Shown piece by piece: positions 1 to 11,298 of a stretch of DNA of 64,000 nt. This DNA is from Adineta ricciae (taxonomy: Eukaryota; Rotifera; Eurotatoria; Adinetida; Adinetidae), in NCBI GenBank assembly GCA_905250025.1, contig CAJNOJ010000053.1:310001-374000 (forward strand), given 5' to 3'. A model generated the notes under the pieces. That model made no database searches. It was given only the letters and a program-made list of their open reading frames with translations, and was not told the origin of the DNA. The first letter of the stretch is position 1; each line of letters starts with the position of its first letter. Made by a program: the position numbers and the translations under genes.

Positions 1-2082
1 TCTGTTTGGCTAATTCTAATCAGCGCTGGTTTAGAGCGCTTAGCCTTCTATTCGTTAGCAGGAAATCTTGTTCTGTTTCTTACATCCGATGTTATTAATT
101 GGACACCGGTACACAGTGTCACTGCTTCATTCATATTTCTTGGTACGCCTCACATAGATATTTTTCTTGAAAATACCCTCTTCTCAACTTCTAGGTACAA
201 GTTACATATCGGCTCTTATTTTTGCTTGGATCAGCGACGGCAAATTAGGTCGAGCGAAGACAATTATTATCGGTAACTCATTTTCATGATTCCATTCACA
301 TAATTATAAGTTTGATACATAGGATTTCTATTGTACATCATTGGTTATGCATTCATTTCCTTATTTTCTGACAATGATCAATATGAATTATATAGTACAT
401 TCTGTGGTAGAAGCAATCTGACAGTATTGGACACAGTTGGATTTTTTCAAGAACAATGCATTCCTCAGATTCTCTCGACATTGATTCTCACGTGTGTAGA
501 GCGAATGACTTGTCTAGCGGAGTTTTCTTTCCGATGTATAGAGCTATCGGCGTCGGCGCAGTTCAAGCAAATATGGCTGTATTCGGTGCTGAACAAGTTC
601 GAGAACAAAGAGCAACGACACAATACTTTGATAAATATTACGCTGCAGTGAATATCGGTGGATTGATTGCTTTTGCATTTATTGCCTATGGACAACAAAA
701 TGATAGTTATTTCATCGGGTATATCATTCCATTGGGTCTATTGATTATTGCGTTGATTTTGTTTCTGATCGGTTATCGATTTTGCATTCATATTGTACCA
801 CATGATTCTGTAATTAGTAATATCATTCCAGTACTGATCAACGCTTTTCAAACGTGGAGGAAACATCGACGAAATGCGCAAATCTTAACGAATAATCGAA
901 GACAAAATAGTTCAACGGTGTTATTAGATGATCGTGTTGACTACAGTGATCAATTTTCGATAACGACAAGCGGGCAAACATGGTCATTTCTAGATTATGC
1001 AAAAATATCGAACCAAGGAAAATTTATCGATCGAATCGTAGATGATATCAAATCGCTCCGACGTATCATTGTTGTTTTCCTTCTTCTTATGCCCTATTGG
1101 CTTCTATACTTCCAAGTAAACTTAGTTTTCATATTGGGAAGAGAGAGAGTTCTATATCAGCGTTTCATGATTTAGATTGAAACAACATTTCTTGTCCAAG
1201 GTGTGCATATGAAAGTAATGAAATTCTTTCGTACGGATCAAGGCGATCATTATATGCCTGTCATTTGGCTATCGCTCGGTGATCAAATCATCATTATTGG
1301 TAGATATAATCATATGATTCAGGACAAATTTGTCATAGGATTGTTTTTCATTTAGTTGCAATCTATTTTCTCAACACTTTCGTTTACAAACGTCTTCGAG
1401 CAAGTGGACGTTCGATTTCAATACGTTTTCGAATTACTATTGGTATGATGTCAGCTGCTCTAGCAATGTGTATGGCAGGCACTGTGGAGATATTTCGTCA
1501 AAAACTTTGCGATTCTCCACCAACGATTGCACAAGTTATTGGTAAGCGAGATTTACTTTCATCGCTCTTTTAGTTTTGAATATGATTTTCTAGGAAAAAT
1601 GAATTATACTGCTGCTGACATGTCGATATTTTATCAATTTCCACAGTACATTGGAATTGGTCTGTCAGAAGTATTCGCTTCAGTTGCCAGCTTAGAATTC
1701 GCGTATTTAGCCGCTCCACGTTCTGCTCAATCGTTAATTATGAGTCTTCGATTTTGTTCTGCTGGCCTGTCATCGTTCTTCGGCTCGTTCTATATTGGTA
1801 TATTCGTTAAAATAAAACACGATCTTGCCTTTGAAAACTCTTCCGTAAGCAAAATCTCTTGTTGTTTCTTGATTATAGGCTTTATTTTATCTTCAGTGCA
1901 AAGCAACAGATGAGCCTGAGTTATTCTATGTTTATTTCTTTGTATTGGCTGCTTTTCAAGTATTCTTCATACTGGTATTTCTCGCCTGTGATCGAAAATT
2001 TCACATACTGAAAGTATCCAAACAACGATTCAACACCAGATTATTTGTTGCACCGACGTCTCGATCATCTACTCATTGTTGA
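1..2082 (+). CDS. SLC15A4: SLC15A4-like proton-coupled oligopeptide/histidine transporter (5' partial)
   Basis: Proton-coupled oligopeptide transporter (POT/PTR family) moving di/tripeptides or histidine across plasma or lysosomal membranes. Eight exons read in phase: 1-142, 195-272, 323-491, 542-1115, 1176-1299, 1356-1541, 1594-1844, 1897-2082 (about 569 residues, start outside the window). The window opens in helix 1 with GLERLAFYSLAGNLVLFL, matching the POT signature around the ERxxYY motif. Other family landmarks are SDGKLGRAKTIIIG, PYWLLYFQ, and FYQFPQYIGIGLSEVFAS followed by LEFAYLAAPRSAQSL near the C terminus. The large loop rich in Arg/Asn between helices 6 and 7 (about 880-1030) is typical of the SLC15A3/A4 branch. 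The gene converges on the next one with only about 105 bp between stop codons. The family call is firm; A4 rather than A3 is a guess. Confidence 0.88.
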
Positions 2083-2129
2083 CATCAGTAGGTAACAATC
2101 AAAAAGAAGGAGAATATCCTTTGAATGGT

Positions 2130-2152
2130 GCTTTATTAATAATAATAAAAAA
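2130..2152. promoter_or_regulatory. Overlapping poly(A) signals for two convergent genes
   Basis: AATAAA on the plus strand (about 2144-2149) lies about 60 bp after the transporter stop. TTTATT (about 2132-2137), which is AATAAA on the minus strand, lies about 50 bp after the stop of the convergent gene. The two mRNAs probably overlap at their 3' ends. Position and motif are seen directly; function is inferred. Confidence 0.5.
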
Positions 2153-2187
2153 AAAGTATTCTTTTGCTTTCGAATCTAATCTGTATT

Positions 2188-3875
2188 TTAAATCAGAGCA
2201 ACCTTGCCTTGCTCTGTTGATTGATGTAAACTTTTACGAGTTGTTCCGGGATAGCTTGGCATAGAGAATAGTGATGCTTTTGGAGAGCTGAACTGTACAG
2301 TGCGGGAAAGTAGTGATGAGTGTGGTTGCGCTGACGAAGTGATCGACGATAAAGGATCACTACGTTGATCAATAGTTGACGACGATGACGTCATGTGATT
2401 ATATGATTCAACGGTTGGTATTGCATTTGGATCAGTTTCAAGTAGACGAAGTGCTTTATGAATACGATGAATTTCGGATTCAGTTAAGACAGTAGCAGAA
2501 TTGGATAGAGAAGGAATATCATAGTGAACGGAAGATGATGGATAGGTATTAGCGTTCGGGAACAGAGTAGATAGGATATTATTCAAGGAGGATGGAGTGT
2601 TAATGTTTGTGGTTGGCGAATATCCGGAAGTGTTAAGTTTAGGTTCGGATGAAAGTGGATACTGCGCATTTAGTATGGTTGGAGTGGAATTGAATACTTT
2701 ATTTGTACGATTGGGCGCAGCATACGGTGCACGATAACGAACGACATTTGGATTATCAAATGTGTAAGGTAAATCGTCATTATCGTCTTGCATATGCACG
2801 TCAGATTTCTTCATCGATGGTGTTATTTCATGTTGTATATTTGTTAGAGACGATGTTGGACTAGGTGGAGGATAGATACGTTCGTAAAAGTATGGAACAG
2901 TTGACGATGATGATGATGATTTCATTGATAAACTATTCTCATTGATTGTATTGTTATCTCCCCAGTAAGGATTCTCCCATGTATCACTTGCTATGGTTGT
3001 TTTCGGTGACGTATTGACGTAGAGATGAGAAGAATTTTCGAAATTTGGTTTGAAATTGCCACTTTGACTACGATCAGTATTATTTTGATCCTTTTGCGGC
3101 CAATAGGGATTGACCCATGGCTGAGTTGTACTATTAGTCATATTTTCGGGAGTTTGTTGTGATTGAGTCAATGAATTTCGGTTTCCAGATTGGACTGTTT
3201 GTCCTGATGATGCAGGTGCACTTCGACGTTGAATATGTGTGGGTGCAAGATAACCACCGGCTCCGCCACTTTCATCAGAAATGTATTCGCCACCTGGAGT
3301 AAATGATGCACTAGACGTACTTGAATGCAAACCGGAATTCTTGCTCCATTGAGCATCATCTATTTCACCCTGATCATTGATTAGAATTGAACCGGGAATA
3401 AGTTGTTTGACATGTTCTTGCGCTGTAGAACTTTAAAAGCGATAGAAAAACAGGAAAATATTCTACTATCAACTAAGTATATTGGTACTTACACTCCCAC
3501 ACCATTGACACTAGGATTTACATCTGACGGATATGTTGTTGTTCCTGAATTGGATGTTGGTCCCCAGTATGGATTAACCCATGGCTGCTGTTGGTTTTGT
3601 GCATTCATATTGTTCGGTTGAATGATATTGTTTCTCTGCATGTCATTATTTTTACTGTTGACAGACATCGCTCCTTCAGGTGTGTCTGATGAATTTGATG
3701 AATGATCGTCATCATCATCAACCGGCCGAATATTGTATTGACTTAATTGCTTCAATTTGTCTTGTAAAGTTGTTGCACTCCACGAGTTAGGTATCGTTGT
3801 CGCCCGAGATGTAGCATTCGATGTTGCAGAGGACACCGAGTCGATATCCGAGGGACGACGATCGGGATTAAACAT
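2188..3875 (-). CDS. Disordered Ser/Asn-rich protein with NPYW repeats, unknown function
   Basis: Two exons (3875-3493 and 3430-2188) joined through a 62 bp GTAAGT...TTTTAAAG intron give about 541 residues. I do not recognise the family. The protein is almost entirely low complexity (Ser, Asn, Thr, Pro) with no signal peptide or membrane segment. Three copies of a W-x-NPYW motif stand out: QPWVNPYWG in exon 1, then QPWVNPYWP and TWENPYWG in exon 2. An acidic patch (VDDDDDH) lies in exon 1, and one helix-forming stretch near the C terminus (ESEIHRIHKALRLLE). The repeated aromatic cores in a disordered chain suggest short linear binding motifs. The start MFNPDRRPSD is the first ATG with open frame. 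Possible roles are scaffold or adaptor, but nothing in the sequence proves one. Confidence 0.72.
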
Positions 3876-4229
3876 GCTATTTGTCTCGTATAAAACAACA
3901 CAACGTGTTGATTTGCGCTCTATAGTGATACATACAAAAGTAGAGAAGAACGTTGAAGGTTACACGAAAATAAACGTTAGTGTACGTTAATAATTGATGG
4001 AAAAAAAAACCGAGTCGTACTTCGTTTTCGAACACAAGACCATGAAAAAAGAGAGAAAAACATCTACACACAGGCAAACCAAGCATGACAAATAATCGAT
4101 GTGAGTATGTTACAATTATGTTATTCGTTCACAAGTGAATAATCAACGGAAATATTTATTGTTTTTAGCAAAATTAACTGTTTTCTGTCGAAGAGGAAAA
4201 ACAAATTTATTTAGTCTGTTAGTTAGAAT

Positions 4230-5507
4230 TTAGTTGAATCGATCCAAGAGAGAGATGATTGGAATTTCATCAAATGTTACTTTTAATGGTGTTGATTCCT
4301 TTAATTTCATGTACCAATAGACATTGTTGTAGTAGAAGTAAAAACGGCGAGTTAAGTAGAATGTTTCGTAGATTTGCACTAATGATTTCACCCAATCTCC
4401 GGTTTTCGGCTTTTTCGAGTCGAATTCTCGATAGAAACTAATGAAATCACTGTGAAGCGTTTGGTTTTGAACAATTTGATCATATGTACCAAGCAACTCA
4501 GGTTCATGTGTGTAAATGTTCAAACGTGTATAATTCAAATGAACATCAGGCAAGATTCGTGCTCCCGAGGCTAGTAGGTGATTCAATCCACGAATAACAA
4601 AACTTGCACAGTCATACGAATCAAAGTACATCGTAGCATTTGGACCTGAATTCATCAAATGACAAAACTAATGTGAAATACTTCTATATCGAATGATATC
4701 TACCAGGATCTGAATATGCTGACCAGGTTTCGTAATAGACACCGGTGTTGTTATCGTCTACTGCCCACGTTGCCCATTTGTTGTAATCCTTACCTAGAAA
4801 AGAAAAGTACTGCATGTAGATGACGTCGTCATGACAAGATAATCATCTTACCATAAATTTCGCCGACCTTCTTCAACATACTCAAATCAGATGAACCATT
4901 CCACATCGAATCAACGATACCATCATAGACACATAATGCACCTATAAGACATAATCAAGAATATACACTAATTACTATAATAAAATCTATCGCTAACCTT
5001 GATCACACCATATGAACGTATCATTTTTCAGTACATGAGGAAATGTACAATTGAATAATTGATCTAATTCATACCTACATGAAAATTTGATAACTATTAC
5101 AATGTTTTTTTCTATTACATAAACTATTTGTTACCATTCCATAGTCCAATTTCGGCCAGTCTTCTGACTACGAAAACCTAATGCATCATGCATGATTTTC
5201 TATAAGTAGAAGATAAAGTTATAACTTAATGACAACACAGAATACTCACAAATTTGGCCATTAGATCTCCGAATTTGAATGACCAGACCGGCTTTTTCAA
5301 TGCAAAAATCTCCACTGTATCATTATCATCATCGACATAAATCATTGCATCTTCAGTTTTGCCAGGTGCACAAAACGGAATCAATCCTGCTTGACAATAT
5401 GCATTGTTTGTTGGTCGACTACTAACACGTTCATACGGAACAGGCCATTGCGTTCCATAGACAAAAATAAAACTGAATAGCACAATTAGCAAATATTGAA
5501 TTATCAT
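4230..5507 (-). CDS. CLN5: CLN5, lysosomal bis(monoacylglycero)phosphate synthase / palmitoyl-thioesterase-like
   Basis: Soluble lysosomal glycoprotein; human CLN5 loss causes a neuronal ceroid lipofuscinosis and the enzyme makes the lysosomal lipid BMP. Six exons: 5507-5250, about 5199-5135, 5074-4998, 4941-4852, 4793-4704, 4645-4230, about 331 residues. A cleavable signal peptide (hydrophobic residues 1-18) precedes the conserved block WPVPYERVSSRP. Next come PVWSFKFGDLMAKFKIMHDA, WTMEWYEL, NCTFPH, IWCDQGALC, TGVYYETWS, and FDSYDCASFV with the conserved Cys. The last exon holds FYFYYNNVYWYMKLK, as in vertebrate CLN5. Potential N-glycosylation sites (NCT, NDT, NAT, NYT) fit a lysosomal lumen protein. 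Length is near the mature human enzyme. It is transcribed in the same direction as the netrin upstream, about 1.1 kb away. Confidence 0.93.
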
Positions 5508-6605
5508 CGCACACGAATCGTTTTTTTTTTCTTTGTACTGAGATAAAAATCGGTTAACTCTCCCAATTTAACCCATTTACAAGTTTCTCGACGCCTGAGA
5601 ATCTAATCAGCTGTTTTCGTCCCTTACTATTCACAAAGAAAATTTTGCATATCATCCTACCGACACCTTTCAGCCATTTACTAGAATGTGTGAATAACAC
5701 TGTTTCGATTTACACTAGTTGGCCGAACAGATAGAGAGATATTTCTATACAATTCATTTTCCTATTCTTCATTTTAATTGAAGAGTCCAAAGTCTGAAAG
5801 GTCAACACGGTGATTTAATATACGAAATATAAAACCATCATCTGTTTGCGTTTGTTCATGGTGTGACATTCTTTTTGTGTATGAATTCTGCCAACGAATC
5901 TTTTCCTGCTGTTCGAATTCAATCGACGAAGAACAAAGGGAAATGAGTAGTGTTCAATGCATCCTTGAAATAGCCAGCTGATTGTTAATTTCGATAAAAT
6001 TACTTTTGTTTGAATCGAACCATGAAATTTGAACAAATTACAATGGTGTTCAGTATCTGCTGTCTCGATTTCATTTGACACTCGTCGTGCGGCACTTATT
6101 CTCTTCACATTTACTTCCGTTTTGCATTAGTGATCATTTGCACTAATGAAGATTTACCATCGATTAATCTCTTTTCTTCGAGTGGACACGATCATCACCC
6201 GACGGCGAATGACCCGTCCTTCTTTCTCACTTCCTGTTCTTTGTTTATACGATAGATTTCATTGTGCCGTGTAACAAACAAAGTTTTGCTCAATTAAATC
6301 AAATGATCCATCTGGTTAATGGACATTTGATGACGACAGTCTGCCAACGTTGCGCTATCTTACGAATAATTTAAAAGAAGAAAAAAGATTCACATTATGC
6401 AATCAAATGAAAATGACTTTTTCTTTCTTTTCTCGTAATGCTAAATTTTACTGACACCAAATTAACAATTAAAAAATGAACAATACACACACACACGACA
6501 AATATACAAAATTGATTTCTCTCTCTTTCCCGTGTCTTTTTTTTGTTCGATGTTCTGCGGAATGATAATCTATATTTGACTTGAAATCTATTGCTTTATT
6601 TTCTT
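5508..6605. other. Intergenic stretch between CLN5 and netrin
   Basis: This holds the CLN5 promoter side (minus strand) and the netrin 3' UTR. A minus-strand open frame at 5815-6108 has no recognisable features and probably is not coding. No RNA gene or mobile element was recognised. Confidence 0.5.
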
Positions 6606-9600
6606 TCAGCATTTCTTGTTTAACTCATATCTTCGAAAACGATTCATACGGTGTTCCATTCGTGGTCGCCATTCGATGACGACAGATGTACGATCAAGAC
6701 TTAACGAAGTTTGCATTTGATCATAGAAACCCATCAATAAATATTGTTTATCGAGTTTCAAACGAGGACATCCACATTGAACATCTTTACGTGATACCCA
6801 TACCCATTGCTCGCTTTCCTGTATGCGATTGAGACGATCTTTGTAAACTCGAACAATCGTTAGTAGATATGACACCCATTGACCAGCATCATGTCGATTT
6901 GTCACTCGTGCATGAATCGCTAAAAGAAATCGAAAGTTTCTATGCAGAAAATGATTTCCTTGTTTCTTACTGTAATCTCGTTTACAATATTTTTTTATAT
7001 GTAAACGACGGCTGTAGTACCGACATGCACCACAGTATTGTCCGAGATCAATTGATGGATTGTAACCTATTTCGGAAGGAGAAACGGTTGTCGTAGTCGT
7101 TGTACTGATCGCTGTGGAAGTCGACATATCGTCATTTTCGACGACATCTTGTTCGCGATATTGCTGCATATTGTCATCTTGATCATAGATATTATATGAT
7201 TGCACATTGACTTTTCCTGATACAAAGCAATTGACGTTGGTGAGACAGACAAATTGATTAACACTTACTTATACATGGTGCAATCTGTGATTTCGTTTGT
7301 TGATAACCTTTGAGACATCGATCACATCTCAAACCAGTCACACCATCTTTACATGGACATTGACCACTTGTTTGATTGCAAACTTTGCCACGTGAACCCA
7401 CCGGATGACAATTACATGCTGAAAGGCAAATCCAAATTGAAGGTCTCATTCCGTACTTGTTAATTCAAAACGTCTACAGATATATGTATGTGTGCGCATG
7501 TCTTAGTGCTAATATTTATTTATCTAGACATAGTATAAATAGATAGTCTGTCTATTCGGTTAATGGATAGTAAATTAATCGAGAAAAAAATGGAAATACG
7601 AAAGATATTTCTTAACAATTATCATTGTTGATGTTCAGTCTAGCTCATCAAAAGAATTGAATCTCCGCGCAACCTTGAATGAACGCTCGACACTACCTTC
7701 TTCGTTTGTACTCATAAAAAGACCATCGATCGTTTCCTTTCTATACAAATATATTTATATATGTTTCCGTTAATCGACACATACTTTCAAACAATAGCCA
7801 GGATGTATGCTATCATTCTATACTTAGCACTAACGAGCCATACATACATATATCTACATTAAAATAAGACATGCACAAAGCGACTACGAATACATGCAAG
7901 GTTAGTGCAATAAAAAAAGCGACGAACACACATTCACAGAGCGGAAAAAGAAGGCAAACTAAGAGATTAAGGAAGATGTTCAAGCAAAAGAAAATGATTA
8001 ATTTCTTTCATGCATTTCTAGTTGATTATTTTCTCTCTGATTACCTTTACAGATTTGCGGATGTGTGATTGGCAAGTTTGGATCCCGATAAAACGTTTCT
8101 TTGCAATAACTACAATGTCGACCCACGGTATTATGTTTGCATTGAATACAAATTCCACCTGATTTTCTTCCCGAAAGAAGATAGAGTTCTTTATTGAAGC
8201 GACATTGTCGAGAATGATTGTTACAATTGCACGCTGTAAAATATAGAATAGTTTCGATAACTAGTGAACTACTCAGAAGATCGGCTGAAAGGAGAGTTCC
8301 TTAGACTATATTCTGCTTTCTTTTTCCTTCTGTGATGTATGTGTATGTAAATGTGCAAATATACGAGAAAAGACAACAGATAGAATCGTGGAAAACACGA
8401 AATTTAGTGCTCGGTTCTTGTTTTACTACCTCGACAAGCATTTATACTTGTCATTGGTTGAGTTAAATCACGTGTAAATCCTTCTCGACAATAATGACAC
8501 GATCGGCCAGCTGTATTATGTTGACACTCGAGACATACACCACCAGATTTATGTCCACTGAGTTTGTATAATTCCAGATTAAAACGACATTTTGTTGAAT
8601 GTTTATTGCAATTACAAACTAGAATTAACCTTTGACACGTATATGTGTCCTTATTTCACAACGTGTTAGAGCAGAGAATGGACAGTCTTAGTTCGAATAC
8701 ATAATCAGAGCACTTCGGATGAGTAAACTAAATGATATAAAACAACATCTTACCGACACATTCGTTTGCATCACGTTGGGTTGCACGAGCCCACGGACGA
8801 TCATAATGAAAGTCTCTGCAACGTTCGCATTCGTCACCTGCGGTATTATGTTTGCAATCACACACTAAACGGCCATCACTAGGAAAGGAAAACGATACGG
8901 ATATACTCAAATTGAATTAAAAAAACAAGTTTCAAGTGACTGGTCAATCGCAATTGAAGTTTTCTCTTGTGAACGAGCAACTTATTAACAATGGAAACAA
9001 TCAATTTTGATTGATCATTTCGAATGCGAAAGGCCGAAGACAAGAAAAAAGAACGGAATATATTGATAGCAATCATACCGATCGATCGATCATTCATCTC
9101 ACATCCACACACCTTTCTTTTTCTCTCTTCTTCTCATTGAATATTCAATTGTCACTTGTCCACTCTTTATTTTTTCAATATTCCGATGCATTACATCACC
9201 GCTAACATCCTCTATTAATGTTTCTAACAGTCATCCGTACATAGCTCATATCCGATGAAACAAGGCCACTTGACCATGTGTCTTTCTCTCATCATCGGAT
9301 GGATATGCGTATTTGCGTTACTAACCTAAATAAATAGTAACAGAAACATTGCCTTCTGTCTTTATGTGTACATCTATGTGACATTTGTCTAGTGATGAAC
9401 AAATCTCATTTGTTTAAGCAAACGTTATGCACAGCAGTGGGAGATGATCGCTTCTTTTTCACTGTCTTTGTTATGATGCATCCTCATTCCTTACCACCTT
9501 TTCGTACTCACACGTTGATGTATACGTGAAGCACATACGGATGAACTAAATCGAGTACACAATAACATCGAATGAAAGGTGTGCGAAGAAGACGAAGCGA

Positions 9601-11027
9601 TTTTTACAACTTAACTATGATCACATCATAAAAACATGTCTATATTTCCTAGACATGTCTAATTGAATATATATATATATGTATCGATGCGGCGTTTCTC
9701 TTTTCATTCTGTCAATCATATTATCTTACTCACACGTTTTCACTTTCTGCTGCTGCGCTATTCACGGTCAATCGATTAAATTCGACGAAAGGGAAAACTG
9801 ATTCATCTAGCGGAACATAATTCTCTTCCTTGATTAGAAAAAGTAACAACGAGATGTTGCTTAAGGATATTTTCTCATGCTTAATTCCGTCATCGAGAAA
9901 CTTTGTCGGCATTTGAAATCCTCTTCATCCGATAACAATCGATAAGAGATGAAATATTTCGATGTCTGTCAGCTGATTGATAGACAATGTCACGTTCAAA
10001 CGATGTGTACATCGACATCATGTAATCGAACAATTGTCCAGTCATGAGACATGTTCTTGACTCGATTTGCATATGACAATAGTTCACTCTCGGTCATCGC
10101 ATATATTAAAATGTATATATCAAAGTTTGTTTAGAAAACGAATTATGCACAGATATAAAAACAAGTTTAGTAGCAGTCTTACCTATTGGGAATACATTTT
10201 GATGCATGACCATTGCATTTACATCTGCCTCCCACGGCGAAATCAGCAACAGAATAGGAATTCATATCGACGTTCGGTGATAATAAAACAATTTTAATAT
10301 CTGTGGCTGTCACCCAATCTTGTAGAACAGGACTCGAGTCGAATTCATATGCTGACGGACGTCCTTCAAGTGTACTAAATGCAATACGTGATTCACTCGT
10401 CGATGATAGTTGAGATTTCGTATCAATGCATAGCGCTTCTTGTTCATTTGAACGAGTTATTATGGCTTGAGAACTTTTATTAAAAACATCTCCACAATTA
10501 TTCGAATAATATTGTAATGGGATCCATGTTACGCCCTTAAACGAATTCGTCATTTCAATTCTCGACACAACATCAGATAAACTTACCATATCCATGCTCT
10601 TAAAAATAGCCATCGAGTCCGGTTTGCTTTGGCCACAGAATTGTAAACTAATATAGGTTAATTCGAATTTTTTGTTTAAGGATAAAACTAATGAAACATT
10701 CTCTCCTTGCTTGAGTAGATCGGATTGCCAACAAGTTAAGTTATTCGGATTATTGATATCCGTTAAGTAGTCAATCGATTGTTTTTCATTCAGTTGGTTT
10801 AAATTACAGAATTCTTTCGGCGACGTTCCACATGTGGATGAGGTGTAGATTGGCTTTTGATAAGCCGCATTGATGAAGTCTGGGATGCAACGTTGAAAAC
10901 GTTTGTAACGATCAACACAGGGATCATCGTGATTAGTGTTAAACATTCGATACCAACGATTTGCTGAACATAGGGAAAAGAAGAAGAGAAACACAAGCAG
11001 AGATTTGCTTGTGAACATTTTAAACAC
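6606..11027 (-). CDS. Netrin with four laminin-EGF modules (LE2 exon duplicated)
   Basis: Secreted axon/cell guidance protein. Exons: 11027-10183 (signal peptide, laminin N-terminal domain VI, start of LE1), 8878-8754 (rest of LE1), 8618-8430 (LE2a), 8233-8045 (LE2b), 7418-7269 (LE3), 7216-6971 and 6919-6606 (linker and netrin/C345C domain); about 685 residues. LE1 contains [14 protein letters not shown] and [12 protein letters not shown]. Both LE2 exons carry the netrin hallmark CRFNxELYxLSGxKSGG. LE3 has [15 protein letters not shown]. The C-terminal module keeps [23 protein letters not shown] and KQYLLMGF as in netrin-1. Canonical netrins have three LE modules, so one extra is present unless the two LE2 exons are alternatives. 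The intron between LamN and LE1 is about 1.3 kb, long for this genome. The last intron (6920-6970) is 51 bp, in frame and free of stops. Confidence 0.92.
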
Positions 11028-11297
11028 AAAGACAAAAAGATTTTCGATCCTAAAATAAATAAAAAGATCAAAGAACGAATATTTGATATGTTAATTTACA
11101 AAAGAAGAAAAATAAGAAGCAACTGCTGTGGTGATAATGACATACGTATAACTTACATCCTATACAACTACAACTGAGAGAATAAAAAATGATTTAATTC
11201 TTTTTGATTTTTAACAGAAGAAACATACATGGACAGCAATGACAACAGAGAATGAGTTTTCTCTCTCTCTCTCCCTCTGTTTAATCCCTTCTTGACT
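8737..11297. repeat. Tandem duplication unit 1 (netrin exons 1-2 and flanks)
   Basis: Starts at ATAAAACAACATCTTACC and ends at CCCTTCTTGACT. It is collinear over its whole length with 11299-13854, with scattered substitutions and small indels (for example TATA-run length near 9670 versus 12230). This copy is joined to the rest of the netrin gene. Length is 2,561 bp against 2,556 bp for unit 2. Confidence 0.95.
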
Positions 11298-11298
11298 N
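11298..11298. other. Single ambiguous base 'n' at duplication junction
   Basis: The only non-ACGT base noticed in the window falls exactly between the last base of unit 1 and the first base of unit 2. This is what a scaffolder writes when placing two contigs end to end with a minimal gap, and is a strong hint that the junction is not a sequenced one. Confidence 0.9.

Noticed and set aside
456..698. Minus-strand and alternative-frame ORFs over the transporter
   Set aside because: Shadows of the plus-strand SLC15 exons, which carry the conserved motifs in a different frame.
5135..5199. Apparent one-base frameshift in CLN5 exon 2
   Set aside because: A first reading of the line join at 5160/5161 seemed to give an extra T. 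Exon length, anchored coordinates and the conserved TGRNWTMEW block all fit an uninterrupted 65 bp exon, so this was most likely a reading slip.
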